Below are positions 35,908 through 49,992 of a stretch of DNA of 64,000 bases, piece by piece. The notes beneath the pieces are model-generated. The model did not search any database and had not been told where the DNA came from. It saw nothing but the letters and a program-made list of their open reading frames with translations. Made by a program: the position numbers and the translations under genes. The DNA lies in assembly GCA_022661535.1 (NCBI GenBank), contig JAKULF010000003.1:5332001-5396000 (forward strand). Reading direction: 5' to 3'. The stretch's first letter is position 1; the number at the start of each line of letters is the position of its first letter. The DNA is from Eutypa lata. Its lineage: Eukaryota > Ascomycota > Sordariomycetes > Xylariales > Diatrypaceae.

Positions 35908-37581
35908 GGTCGAATTATTACTCGGAGTTGGTACGAGGATTCGATGAAAGGAAACGAGATTCGAGTGCCTACGGTGCAGAATTCCCTTTCTTTTGAATCC
36001 CAGGACCTAGGTCCCGCTGGCTGGACTATCTTCTCCGGTCGTCATCCACTTTCCAATCCACTTGTACGTATTACAAGCGGGGTGGTGGTTTTCGTCATTA
36101 TCGCGATGCGGAGGTTAGGAACGGAACAACCCGTTCAGTCATTGTGATCAACTAAGGAAACTCTTCCCACGAATTTGGATAACATGGAAAATCCTCGTTT
36201 GGAGTATCCTGGAAAATGGGGCCGGAGAAGGAGTTGTCGCAGCGTTGAAGCAAAATCGGAACATTCCTGGGCAAGCTGGGCAAGTCGGTCACACTCCCTT
36301 GCACTACTGACTACATAGAATGCTTCCAGCTTCACAGGGTTTGATAGGCAAGAAGAGCCTTCATCATATGTATCATAATATGGAAGGTCCGTGGCCTGTG
36401 GGTTCTTATAGGTATCATCATCCACGTAGGCATCGTATATAGATTATTCACACAACACACATATGTACTCTCCTCATGTATTGTGGTATTGATCTATTAA
36501 CGCCTCTATACCCCCAGGTTCACAGGGTTTAATGTTTCTTTCGACATGGTCCGATGGATACAAAACACAGGGTAGTTAACCCACAATACAATGTTCCATA
36601 TTTTAATAATCCCGAGGCGAGATTTTAGTACTCCAGTGGTCTAATAGCTAACCGTGATGAGTATGATATCCGGCAATACCCCTACCGACGACTGTCCCTA
36701 AGCCTTTCGACCCATTAACGTTTTTATAATCCCGAAGACGCAGATCGGGAATAAACCAAAAATACCAAACTCTTCCATTCTATTCAAGAGTTCCTCGTTA
36801 TTCCACTTGGGCGCTGCATAATATATACTTCTATTTTTTTTTTAATTTAATATTAAATACTACGCTTCAACACGTATACAGTTACGTACATATATACTAT
36901 GTTGTCGGACCATATGTGAAATACTATTCTCTATAAAGACACTGTGTAACCTAAGGTAACCTGAGGCTAGTACTTAAGCCTTATAATAGCACGGATGCTC
37001 TACCCTAGAGCAACTAGTGGCGGCAACTATGGGCTATAGCATATTATCCACAGTAACTAGGAGCCTCAGCTCATTAAAATCATAACATGCCTACATGATC
37101 TTTGTTATCTGCATCAGGGAGGTCTGTGTCTATCGCATTATCAGTTCTTGTATGAGAATCCCGGTATTATGGGGTAATTATCATACTAGGCCCTGCCTGC
37201 TTTTCACCCCGAATCAAAGCCTTCTTGGCATTGCCTGGAAAACCGATAACAAACATCGGATTTTAAAAGCTGGATCTATGTAAAGCAGTTACCATGTAAC
37301 GTTAGGATCCAGGGGGGCCCTCATACTATAATACCGGGGGATATTGTATACACGAGCGGTGGCAAGGTATGTATGTTCATATGTTCGAGTATGCTAGAAG
37401 AGGTTATGATTTACGGGCCCCCTTTTTTGATGGCGAGGGATCATAGAGCAACTCATTCATTTGAGTTCAGGTTCATAAAAAGAGCTCTTCACTTTCCATC
37501 ATTTGCCAATCCTCTCTAATATTCTTGGTCTTTTGGTTTTTCACTTTTGTCGCAGTAGGGTTCGAAGAAACTCTCAGCAAG
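35908..37581. other. Intergenic region between kinase-like and rhodopsin-domain genes
   Basis: Divergent promoters of the two flanking genes. A 96-codon frame on the minus strand (36135-36425, starting MDDDTYKNPQ) is intact but shows no domain, and I do not call it a gene. A short AT-rich patch lies near 36830-36860. Confidence 0.45.
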
Positions 37582-39117
37582 ATGGGGGCCCGTGACAGTA
37601 TCTTCAACTCCCTAGTAGCATTTCTCGTCCTCAACTCCACTGCCATCGGCCTCAGAATATGGGTTCGGACCGCTATAACCAATTCGTTTGGCTACGATGA
37701 TATCGCAATGTGCATTGCCTATGTGAGCATCCTGGGAGGAAAAGGCGGTAGAGCTCCTCGACTGACATGTGGATAGGCTGGTTTCGTAGTGTTCGCCGCA
37801 TTTGAGTTTGCTGCGTTGGCTTGGTAAGTGGGAAATGTCCTGATCTGAATGGATACCCTACTCCTCTTTACCCGCTACATATTTAGTGCTTTCTTATGTT
37901 CCACCAAAGCTAACACTTTCTTAGTATGTTTTCCCCTAGGTGGCTCACCCTTTTGGTCAACTCGAATTCGGAATGATCATTCTATCAAGCGAGGTTTTGG
38001 GATTTAGATGGAGGTACTAATGAGTTGTAGATGGATACGGCGCGACAGATGCCAATCCGGATTATGATCCAACCCTTGCAGGAAAGGTAAGCAAGATCTA
38101 ACTCTAGTTGACACTTAGTCTGAAGCACCGCTAACGATATCGTGGACAGAACTTCGTTGTCGGTTCCCTGGTATACATGATCACGCTTTATGCCGCGAAG
38201 ATCAGTGCCGCGTTAGTCCTCTACCGTCTCTGTTCATCGTCGACATCAAGGGGCGTAACTAGAGTCTTGCAAGGATCAGTTGTGATCCTCACCATATGGT
38301 CCATTGCCTCAACTTTACTCCTCGCTTTGCAGTGTCGTCCACTCTCTGTAGCATGGGGTGTAGGCACTGGCACATGCCTATCAGGAGCTACTATCTCGAA
38401 TAACGCGCTTTCTATATCGGCCATGGACATTGCTTCTAGTTGGTTTTATGCGGTAAGACCTTCTCCAGAATTCCGATAAGCAACGTACAATTGCTAACAT
38501 GATATCGTCGTACAGATTGTGCCAATATGGATGCTTTGGGGTATCCAGCTCAGCACAAGGACCAAGTTATCTATTATATTTCTGCTTGGATTAGGCGTTG
38601 TGTGGGTTAGCCATCTTCCGACTAATAATGCAGGTCACATTACTGATGTCTCTTAGGAGCGGTGTCGCTACTCTTGTGCGGCTCAAATATATTATTGATA
38701 TCAGTAACATTGAAAACACCGCAACCCCCGAGGCAGCAGAGAAATTGCTTGCAACACTAGTTTAGTAAGTAGACTCTGCTCAGACAACTCCAAGGTTCAA
38801 GGGTCAATGATGGTGGTCGCCTAACGATTAACAGCTCCGTCCTCGATGTCGCGTTGACTATTTTCACCGGCTCTCTTGCCGCTCTGCGACCATTACTGAG
38901 GTACATGCCCTTTACTGGAGGATCTAGTAGTGCGCAGACTGGCCAATCCAATACGGGCAATAAGTACGGGTCACGGAACATGGGACCCCCTATACGGCTT
39001 CAAGACGTAACTCATCCTTCAGACGCGGGTAGTCAACAGAGTATTCTTATGCCAAGCGGGAAAGAAACGGGGATCTTGAAAGAGCAGCAGTACAATGTCA
39101 CATACGAGAGAGCATGA
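37582..39117 (+). CDS. Fungal rhodopsin-domain (Pth11-like) integral membrane protein, possibly disrupted
   Basis: Predicted exons are 37582-37722, 37777-37823, 38031-38086, 38150-38452, 38516-38601, 38657-38764 and 38835-39117, about 340 residues. The family is a seven-helix fungal membrane protein of mostly unknown role. Visible helices include LVAFLVLNSTAIGLRIWV, then GFVVFAAFEFAALAW, SLVYMITLYAAKISAALVLY, VVILTIWSIASTLLLAL and DVALTIFTGSLAALRPLL, with the conserved QCRP after helix 4. The cytoplasmic tail is Ser/Gly-rich. All splices keep frame except exon 2 to exon 3. There the donor TG/GTAAGT and the conserved continuation GYGATDANPDYDP need a splice phase that I cannot find in the unusually long 207-nt gap. 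A one-base indel, an insertion in the intron or an unusual splice could explain it. Confidence 0.7.
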
Positions 39118-40341
39118 TAGCCGATGATAGGGGTACCTCCCGCTTGGGTCTGATAACAAATGGCATCGGAATAATAGAGGTTGTCCCTGTGCTTCCAGTC
39201 AGCAGGCAACTGGCTAGTGTGACCAAATTTTCATTGTATAAAAGGATTCGTTTAATGCCAAATAGAATATTTCCGTTTCGTTCAAATCTGCTTGCCTAAC
39301 ACTTTGTCCACTCAATTCGCTGATAGCTGTCTACCTATTATGATACACGATTAAACTGAAATGTTTACCACCCCACTTCATACCACAGCTTAATAACAAA
39401 GAAGTACAGAGCACAGGTCTGCCTCAGCTCTCTTGTGGGCTTACCTAATAGCACTAGCTTGGGCAATCGAGATCTGTAAAATTAAGGTATTAGTTAGTAA
39501 TGCGAACCGTGCTGTTGTAGATCCTTAGATTACTTAACCCTCGTCAGTTCAGGTATAATGGGGAGCCTGGGTGAACCCGGGGGAGGCCTGTGCTCTGCGC
39601 TTGTTCGTCCTTTTCGTAAGTTCATTCACAATTAAGGAGATTGGCTGTAGTTCCAAGGTCCATGAGTAACGCGATGGTTCTAGACAGCGTCTTGAACAGT
39701 CATGTTGAATATTTTATTGTTATCCCGTTCTTCACGTTGTGACTGAAATATCCCCGTTGCTATATTGGATGTTGAGAAGAGCCTTTCCTCTCTGGAGAGT
39801 CTCTCTTTTGCTCACAGATCAGTTGTAAAGGCTTTTCCAGACCCATCAAGGCACCCTGAAACTGTTTTGGACGAATTTACTGCAAAATTACGTAGGTGCG
39901 GTAAACCCCACGTCTGGAATGTCTTTCGTAACAAATCAGTAATAAGTTCGCGTAAGAATTAAATCAAAAGCCTCGCGTACAATTCTCTTTAAACATTAAT
40001 CGATTTAATGGATTTATTCTTATGCAAGAGTCTTAGCTTTTCACCCGTACTTATATAAATACGGCTTTATAATATATATAAACATTACTTAAAATGCAAG
40101 GATTATATTTAACGTATTAGTTTAAATATTAAAAAAAAAGATTTAATTATTTTTAAATTAATAAATTTAATCGTTATTAAATTAAATATTATATTATAAC
40201 ATTAAATTCGAATAATTCGTAATTAATTAAAAATAATTAATAATTATTTTATACGTAATTTTATAAAAATAACATTATTTAAATTTTATATTATTTTAAT
40301 AATATATATTTATTTATTTTAATTAAAGTAATAATTAAATA
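39118..40341. other. Transition into the second AT-rich island
   Basis: Ordinary composition to about 40040, with no gene. From about 40060 the sequence becomes RIP-grade AT-rich before the LTR starts at 40342, so about 280 bp of flank outside the retrotransposon are also mutated. This could be RIP spreading from the element or remains of another repeat. Confidence 0.6.
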
Positions 40342-40630
40342 TATATTTTTTAATTTCGCTTTTTATAACTTTAAATGCTTACGTAATATATTTATTTTAA
40401 AAAATTTTAAAACTTAAAATTTAAAATTAATTAATTAAAAAAAAACTATTTAATAATTAATAAATCTTATAAATATTAAAATATAAAACGAATTTTTTAA
40501 AAATTTTATAATAACTTTTTTATTATAAGTTTATATATTATAAATTCTTTATTATATAATTTTTTTATTATAAAAAGCTTTATTATATTATATAATATAA
40601 AATTTTTATTATTTAATTTTAAAAATTTAT
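40342..40630. repeat. Left LTR of retrotransposon II (about 289 bp)
   Basis: Gap-free match to 46837-47125, sharing TTATAACTTTAAAT, ACGTAATATATTTATTTTAA and AATATTAAAATATAAAACGA. It is more heavily C-to-T and G-to-A converted than the right copy. Confidence 0.8.
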
Positions 40631-43600
40631 ATTATTTTTTTATTTTAAATAATTATTTTAATTATTTTAATTTAATAAACTTTATAAACGTTATTAATTT
40701 TATTTAAATAATTATTTATTTATATATTATAAACTTTATATAAAATAATTATCGTTTATATAAAAAAAAAAAAATTAATTTCGTTATATTTTAATAAAAA
40801 CGCGATTTTTTTAAAACTTTATATATAATATATATTTTTTAAATAATAATTCGTTATAATTTAAAGTATATTATAATAAAGTTCGTATTTTTTTACGTTA
40901 ACGAATTCGTAATATTTAATTTTTTATAACGTAAATTTAAATTAATTTTTTTTTTATAAATATATTTAAATTTAATTTTATAATATTTTTAAATCGTTAT
41001 ATTAATTTTTAATTATAAACGCTTTATATTATTTAATTAATTACTTTTTAAATATATTTTAAAAAACTTTATTTAAAATTATTTTTATAAAAATTATATT
41101 TTAAATATTAAAAAATAATTATTATAATCGTTTAATTTAAATATTTTATTATATATCGTTATTACTTTTTAAAATAAATTTAATAAATTTAATATAAAAT
41201 TAATTTAATATAATAAGTTTTATTATTAATTCGTATTATTAATATTATTTTTATACTTTATAATTATTAAATATATTAACGTTATTATTAATTTACTTTT
41301 TTAAATAATTAAAGATTATTTTAATTCGTTTAATTATAAATATTATATTAATAAATTATATAAAAAATACGAATTATATTTTTATTTAATTTATAACGTA
41401 TTTTATAATTATAAAGATTTTAAATTAATTAATAAATATATAATTAATCGTTTAATATATAAAAGAATATAATTAATATAATTTATTATAAATTAAATAA
41501 TAAAAGATTAAACTTTTTTATTAATTAATATATAAAGTATTTAAATATAATTTATTATATTATTAAAGTAATTTTTAAATATTAAAATTATTTTAAAACA
41601 TTTTATATTAAAATTTTAATAATTAAATAACTTTAATTATAATAATTTTTTTTAAAATTTATTATTAAATCGTTATATTTAATTATTTTTTAAAAAGTTT
41701 TTACTTTTATTATTATATTTATTATATATAAAAAATCTTTTAATTATTTTTCGTTTATTATTATTTTATATATTTATTTTTTTTATAATATAAATAATAA
41801 TATCGTTTTATATTAAAAATATTCGTATATAACTTATAAGTTAATTTAATTTAATTAATTAAAGTTTTAAATAAAATAAAATTAATTTTTAATTAAATAC
41901 GTTTAATTTTATATATTTTTAATAAAACGTAATAAATAATTTATAAAAAATTTATATATCGTAATATTTAATAATATCGAAAAATTTAACGATTTATATT
42001 AATTATTTAATTTTTATATTTAACGTTTTAAATAATTCGTAATTTATTATTATTATTACGTTTTCTTTTTTTATTTAATATCGTTAATATTATAAAATTA
42101 ATATTATTTTTAAAAGTTTTTTTTTAATTACGTATTTTATTTATATATTTATAAGTTTTTTTAAAAAATAAATTATAAAATAAAAAGTTATTTCGTTTTA
42201 TTTTTTATATAAATAAAGTTATAAAAAATTATATTAATATAACGTTAAAAAGCGTTAATTTTTATAATATAAAAAATTTATTAATTAAATTTTCGTATAA
42301 TAAATATTATTATAATTACGTTATAAATTTATTATTAAATTATTTTAATTTTAATATTTAAAGTTATTTTATAATTTTTTAAATTTTTAATTAATTTCGT
42401 TAAAAATATTAATATTTTTAAATAACTTATAATTAAATAACGAAAATAATTTATTATATTAACGAAAACTTATATTTTAATTATTAAATTTAAAGGATTT
42501 TTTATTTTAAATTATTTAAAAATTAATTATAAAATTTAAAATAAAAATAAAGTTAATATTATTAAATAATTAATAAAAAATAATTTTCGCGAATTAATTA
42601 AATTTTAATTAATAAAGAATTTAAATAAATTTAAATTTAATTAATAATTAATAATTTAAAATTAAAATAACGTTAATAATTTAATTAATTTAAGAAAAAT
42701 ATAATATTTTAATTAAATATATTTTTTAAGTTTTATAAGTTATTTAATTTTAATTATTTATAATTTATAACTTTTAAATTTACGAAAGTTAAATTTATAA
42801 TTACGAATTATATTTTATAAATTATAATATAAATTATAAATTTAAAATTAAAATTATAATATTAAAAAACGTTATATTTTATATTATATTTTAATAATAT
42901 ATTTTAATCGTTATATTTTAATAATTATATATTATATTTTATATTATATTTTAATAATTTATATATTAAAATTAAATATAATATATATAAAATTATTTAA
43001 TAAAGTATTTATATATAATAATTTCGATAAAATTTAATTTATAATTATAAATTAAATTTTTATATAACTTTTAAACTTATAACTTTTAAATTTATAAATT
43101 TATAAACTTATTTTATAAATTTATAATTAATTTATAATTATATATAAATAATTATAATAATTAAATTATTATAACTTATAAATTTATTAATTATTTATTA
43201 ATTATTTTTTAAACTTATAAATTTATAAATTATAACTTTAAAACTTTAATTATTTAAAGATTTTTAAAGTAATATAATTAAATAATAATAACTTTAATTA
43301 TTTATTTAACTTTTAATTAATTAATTTAATTATAAATCGATTAAACTTATATATAAACGTAAAATTAAATATATATATAAAATTAAATAAAAAATTTATA
43401 TATAATAATTAATGTAAAAAGCTTATAATATAATAATTAAATTTATAAAATTCGTAATACGTAATAATAAATTTATAAAGCTTAAAGTTTAAATTTTAAA
43501 AAAAAAATAAAAAAATTTAAATTTTATAATTTAAATTTTTTAAATTTTTTAAATATTTAAATTATCGTAATATATAATTTATTATAAAGTTTATAAATAA

Positions 43601-46600
43601 AAGTAAATATTATAATAATTTAAATAACTTTATTATTATTAATTATTTTTAATTTCGATTAAATTTTTCGATTAAATTCTTTGAATTTAATATAATAAAT
43701 TATAACTTATAAAATAAAATTTTATTAATTTTAAAAATCGAAGAAAAGTTCTTAAAGTTTATAAAAAGCCGTACTTTTTTGCATTATAACGATTAATAAA
43801 TTTTTAATTTTTAATTTTAATCGTTTTCGTATTATTAATATTTTAATTAAATTAACTTTAATATTTTTTTAATATAATAAATTTAAAAAATACTTTTTTA
43901 TAAATAAATATAATTAACTTTATAACGTTAATTATTATATCATAATTTAATAATTATTAAAATAACGTATTTATTTTTATATAAAATTATTTTAAAATTT
44001 CTTTTTATATTATAATATTATTAATTATATTTAAAACGAATTTTCGAAATAATATTAAAATCTTTTTTATTAAAACTTAAAAAGTTATTAATATATTATA
44101 AAAGTTAAAAAGTATTATTATTTATTTATATAAATTAAATAAAATTATAAAAGTTATTTTTTTATATATAATTTATAAATTTTAATATATTAAAAGTCGT
44201 TTTTAAAGTTTATAAAATAATAATATTAATATTTTATTATTTATTAAATTTTATTTATTACGTTTAATAATAAATAAATATTTTTTTTAATAATTTTATT
44301 AAATTTTCGATAATTATAATAAAAACATTAAATAATATAAAGATTATTTTTATTTAATTTTATTATTTATTTAAATATTTTTTTAAACGTTAATAAAGTT
44401 AATATTATTTAAAATCTTTAATCGTTTTATATAATTTTTAAAATATACTTTTATATAAAATTTTATATTATTTTTAATTATATTAAATTATATTTTTATA
44501 ATAATAATTTAATTAATAAATAATTATTTATATTAATATAATATTTAATTTTTATTTTAATATTTTTATATTTTTTAATAATTTTAAATAATTTTAAAAA
44601 TTATTTAATATATTTTTATAAATATATTTTAATTATAAAATCGTTAATAAGTATTTTTTTATATTAATTTATTTTTAATTTTTTTAATTATATATATATT
44701 ATTTTAATTATATAATTATTTATATATTAAAATAATATTTTATTAATTAATATTAAATATAATATTAACTTTTTTAATATTTTATTTAAAATTATATTTT
44801 TATTATTTTTATTATAATTATATTATATATTAAATTTATAAAATATATATTTTTTTAAATTAATTTATTTAAAAATATTTTATTTAATATAACTTTAACG
44901 AATATTATAAATTTATATATATATAATATATTTTTTAATTTAAATTTAATTATTATTAATATATTTTATTAAATTTATAATTTTAATTTATTTATTTTTT
45001 ATTATTATAAATAATTATATAATATTATATATAAATTATATTTTTATTAAAAATTATAAAATATAATAAAAAATATAATTATAATTAAAAAATACGTTAA
45101 AAATACTTATTTATTATTTTTATTTTAAATAAATTATAAATTTATTTTATATAAATTTAAATTTTTCGTTAACGTTTATATTAATTAAATAAATATAATC
45201 TTTTTAATTTTTAATTTTAAATAATTTAAAAAAAGATTTTAATTTTTATTTATATTTAAATTTATTTTATTATAATTTTTTCGTTAAATTTTTATCGTTT
45301 TTATTATTATTATTAATTTCGTTATTAATAAAATATATTTTTAATTTAATTTTATTTTTTTATTTATTAAAAATTAATTTAAATTTAATATATTTAAAAT
45401 TATTATTATTATATAAAGTTTTTTTAAAAATAATTTCTTTATTTTTTTAACGTTTATTATTAAAAAATTTAATTTTTTTTTAATAATTTTTTATTTAATA
45501 ATTTTTTATTTTATAATTAAAATATATATTATCGTTTATTATAATTATAAAATTATATTTTTTATAAAGTTTAATTTAATTTAAACGTTATTAATATTAT
45601 TATAATAATATTTAATTATTTTAAATATATTATATTTAATTTATTTAATATAATTTTAAAGATTTTTAAATTTTAAAACGAAATAAAAATTTTATATAAT
45701 TAAATAATTATTTTTAAAATATTATAAATTTTATTTTTAATTTTATAATAAATAATTATAAAAGTTTTTTATATTATTTTTTTAATTATTTATTACGTAT
45801 TTTATTAATTAACGTAATTATATATAAATAATTAAATAATTAATATATATATTTAAAAAAATAAATAAATATTTTTTTATTATAATAAATATTATAATAT
45901 TTTTATAATAATTAATAAAAAGCTTTATAAATATAATATATAAAATTAATAAAACTTTTATTTTAATAAAATAATAAAATTAAAAACTTTATTATAAATT
46001 CGTAAAATTAATAATAATTATTTAAAATTTAAATTATTATTTTAAAATATATTATTTAATTAAATTTTTATAATTTTATATAAATTATAATTTATTAAAA
46101 ATTATTTCTTAATTTAATAAAAACACGTTATATTTAAAAATTATAAAAAATAAATATTTATTAAAATTAATATTAAATTTTTTATAATTTATTAAATATT
46201 ATTTCGTTAATTTAAACGAACTTTAAATTTAATAAAAATACGATTTTATTTTTATTTTTATATTTTAAAAAAATTATAATTTTAAAAAATAAAATCGTTT
46301 TTAATTAAAATATTTTAATTTGCTTTTTTTATATTATTATAACTTTTATTTTTAAATTAAAATTTTTAACATTTAATTATTTATTTAATTTTCGTTTTAT
46401 ATTAATTTATTAAATAAAGTTTTAACGTAAAAAAAAAGTTTTTTTATAATATATTAATTATAAAAAATATTAATATTAATTTTAATATTATTTTTAATAT
46501 TATATTTTAATTCGTAATTAAAATAATAATTAAATTTTAAATTAAATCTTTTAATTATTATATATTTCGATTATTTTATTTAATATTATAATTTATTTTT

Positions 46601-46836
46601 ATAAATTAATTTTTTAATTTTTTATTAAATTTATTTAATTTAATATATATTTAATTATTAAATTTTTTTAAATTAATTTTATTAATTTAATATAAAATTA
46701 TTTATAATAAATTATTACTTTATAATATCGTAAAAATATTAAAAATAAATAAAAAAAATAAATTAAAAATTAAATAATTAAATAAAAACGTTATTATTTT
46801 TATTTAATATAACGTAAATTTATAAAAATAATTATT

Positions 46837-47125
46837 TATACTTTTTAATTTTACTTTTTATAACTTTAAATACTTACGTAATATATTTATTTTAAGTTTT
46901 TTAAAAACTTAAAATTTAAAATTAATTAATTAAAAAAAATTTATTTAATAATTAATAAATTTTATAAATATTAAAATATAAAACGAATTTTTTAAGAATT
47001 TTATAATAACTTTTTTATTATAAATCTACGTATTATAAATTCCTTATTATATAATCTTCTTATTATAAAAGGCTTTATTATATTATATAATATAAGATTT
47101 TCATTATTTAGCCTTAAGGATCTAC
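46837..47125. repeat. Right LTR of retrotransposon II (about 289 bp)
   Basis: Partner of 40342-40630. Its outer end keeps TAGCCTTAAGGATCTAC where the left copy has the fully converted TAATTTTAAAAATTTAT, so it records the pre-RIP sequence. It ends 234 bp beyond the stop codon of the AAA+ ATPase gene. Confidence 0.8.
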
Positions 47126-47358
47126 AAGTATACGATGAAAAAGAATATTAATTATTTTATCACTAACTTATAAACCAGCCATCGATATAAGTATCAATGA
47201 CGAGATGTCATTAACTATATTGGTAGTTATTCTTTTGCATATCATTTTGATTTTTACATAAAGCTATAATGTGAATAATTGTAGCTGTGTATCTTTTTGT
47301 TCTTGAATAATCGTTCAAAATATTGGATAAACACGCGCTATTCGAATCCAAAATCTTA

Positions 47359-49992
47359 TCACTCGTTCACATCAATGAAGCCCATCCAGTCCCTTTCAAA
47401 ATCGCCCTGGACCTTGGTGAAATCCTCCAGCTGAGCGGCATCAAGCTTGCGATCCTCGAACGCGGCAAGGCTCTCGGCAGACTTGACGATGTTCTTGATC
47501 TGCCGACCGTTAAGCTCGTGCTTCGCCAGCTCGTCCAGCTGCTTCTCGGTCATGTCCACGCCACCCCGGACGCGGCCGCAGAAGTTCTGCCAGATGATCC
47601 GGCGAGAAGCTTCTTTCAAGTTCGAGTAGCGGATAGGCACGTGAATGCGGCTGGTGAAGGCCTCGTCGAAGGTGGCCACGCGGTTGGTCGTGAGGAATAA
47701 TATCCCACGGTAATCTAATGAGTATCTGTTAGTCAGAGACGTCTTTGAAGCGTTTCTCAAATGAAGCTCGGTGTGGCAAAAATGTAGTAAGCAGAGTTGA
47801 CTTACACTCCAAAACACGCAGGAAAACCGAAACCATAGCGTTGCGCTGCATATCGTGCAAGCTTCGGCGCTCAAGAAACACATCCGCCTCATCGATAAGG
47901 AGCACTGTAACATCTGGAGTTAGCTATTTTCCTTTTTGATAATCTACTAATGAGTCAGGTGTCCCAAATCATGCCCTAGGAGCCACAACTCCCGTTGACA
48001 AAGAAAGAAACAAGTGCCCCCGAAGCACGCTAGATAGGGGTAAAAATGACTGCGAAAGTTGCTTACCGGCTCCCCAGGTGCTAGTAATATCCATGATTCG
48101 CTTGAGCTGACGTTCCAGGTTGTAACTATCAGTTCCCAAGTCACCCGCAGCTACCATATAGAGCGGACGATTGGCCCATTCGGCCACACATTCAGCTGTC
48201 AATGTCTTGCCGACTCCTGGGGGACCGTGTAGTACCATCACCAACCCCTTACCCTTGCCCGCGACGATGTCATCGACGGAACCGGTCTCATCTTGGCCCC
48301 GACGCACGTGCATAGATACCAGAGCTTGCACCGTTCGCTTCGGGACAGGATCGAGGACAAGTTGATCGAAGCAACTGTCGTCCCACTTGATGGGGGAGAG
48401 GTTCTTCACGAAGAACTCCCGGAATTCCTTGTCGGTGAAGTCGAAGCCGCGCACCATCGAGTTCGCCACCAGCAAGTCCTCTTCCAGCAGGTCGTCGAGA
48501 ACAACGTTCTCGGCCGTCTCGCCCGCCGCCTCGTTCCACGTGAGCATGGTACGCTGGCGCTTGGCGGCTTCGGTGCGATCGAGGTCTGCCAGCTCCAGGT
48601 CCTGCCACGGCTCGAAGTCGAAGTACTTCTTGCAGTCGATCACGACGCGGCCATTTACGTGGTATCGGGCGTACTTGTTGCTATCCCCGGCGTTCTTCAT
48701 CACCGCTGTGCCGTTGTAGTGCCTGAAGTGCTGGCCGGTCAACTCCTGGAAACGGCGGCCTCGGTCTAGCAGTTCTGCGCGGATCTTGTCCGAGGACGGG
48801 TGGAATTCCAGGGGCATCGCATTCAGCTCGGCACACCGCATCATTCCGGTGTATTTGGGAATTCGAACCCACTCCTTGATCGTACCGAACTTCTTACCGT
48901 CGTAATCCACATACTGTATGTTCAATGCTAGGCAAGGTTCCTTGTCATCTTCGTATTGGAAGTACACGAGTTTAAAGGCTCGGTGCTGGCCCAAAATCCG
49001 GCTGTAAACGATGGTACCCGGCCTGAAAATGGTCCAGAGGTGCTCATAACTTATGGGCTTCATATCGCCGTTCTGGAAACGTTGGTGGGCCCTGAACGCG
49101 TCGTCCCATGCTCGGTCGATCCAGTCAAGAAGAAGCTTCAAGTAGCCAATCGAAACCTCATCCTCCTTGAACCGCTCTGTTCCAGTCGTTTCCAGTTCCT
49201 TCCGGTAAAAGAACAAACAATATGCCGGCACCTCGATCTGAACAACCTCCTGTGCGTCGATAGGCTCATAAGGGTAGTCGACCACAACATCTTGGAGTAG
49301 TTGCTTCAAGGTCTGTGGATGGATATGGAGCCATGTTCCTAACTAGTGTTATTCGTTTTCTTTTGGTATAGAAGATGCTCAGGCTGTGAAACCTTTCTTC
49401 CAGAAGGTAGCCACGCTGTCCTCGCAATTTCAAATGAAGGGGTAGCAAGATGTTAATACCTTTGTATCTGCCGTCCGATTTGCTGAAATGGCGTGTCTCA
49501 GCCAGAGCATAGTGTCTCCACCACCCAGTCTCCTCATCTTCATCCGTAGTCTTTCGTAGATTGTAAACCCTATTGCCATCGGAGTCGTACTTCCTGTCCT
49601 GTAGAGTTTTGGATTAGTCACCTCGTTTTTGGAAATTTAGTAGGCAGTAATTGAAAGAACAATCCAAAATGCCACTAGGACGCGCCACATAAGAAATGAG
49701 TTGGGGTCCAAAATTACCAGATATGCAAGTTCAGACTTGATCTCCTTCGGCTTCTTGTTTCCTTCAGACTCCTCTTCTTTCTTAGGCTCATCCTCCTTAG
49801 GCTTCATCTCCTCGAGTTCCTTATTACTTTCAGACTCTTGTTTGAGCTTCGGTGTCTGCTCTTCCTTCAGCTCCTGCTGAGGGACAACCTAGAATGTGTT
49901 AACATGTCAACCAAGGTATTACGTTTGCTTTGCAATAAAGCCAGAAAATGGTTGCCCTAGGATAGGAAGTCACTAACTGTGCCCGATGCCAT
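47359..49992 (-). CDS. AAA+ ATPase with fungal N-terminal DUF7025-type domain
   Basis: Six exons, 49992-49978, 49888-49718, 49598-49460, 49338-48067, 47904-47806 and 47714-47359, join to 683 residues. The N-terminus is a Lys/Glu-rich low-complexity stretch (about 10-55). The central part (about 110-330; FRPGTIVYSR, YFDFEPWQDLEL) resembles the fungal domain annotated DUF7025. The C-terminal AAA+ module has Walker A HGPPGVGKT at about 479-487, Walker B LLIDEAD at about 534-540, sensor 1 FLTTNR at about 570 and the arginine-finger-like FTSRIH. All catalytic residues are present, so ATP hydrolysis is expected. The cellular role of this expanded fungal family is unknown. The exon 4 acceptor was chosen at TTAG (49339) because only it continues the frame as GTWLHIHPQTLKQLL. 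Introns are longer (89-162 nt) than in neighbouring genes. Confidence 0.85.

Larger units (their letters stand above)
40342..47125. mobile_element. LTR retrotransposon II, destroyed by RIP
   Basis: Direct repeats of about 289 bp (40342-40630 and 46837-47125) align at a constant offset of 6495 bp. There are about thirty differences, nearly all transitions apart from one short A/T patch. The flanking 5-mers AAATA (40337-40341) and AAGTA (47126-47130) look like a target duplication with one G-to-A change. The boundary can slide by one base, which gives AATAT/AGTAT. The 6.2-kb interior is AT-rich, without open frames, so superfamily and orientation are unknown. The right LTR is much less mutated at its outer end. 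Confidence 0.8.
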
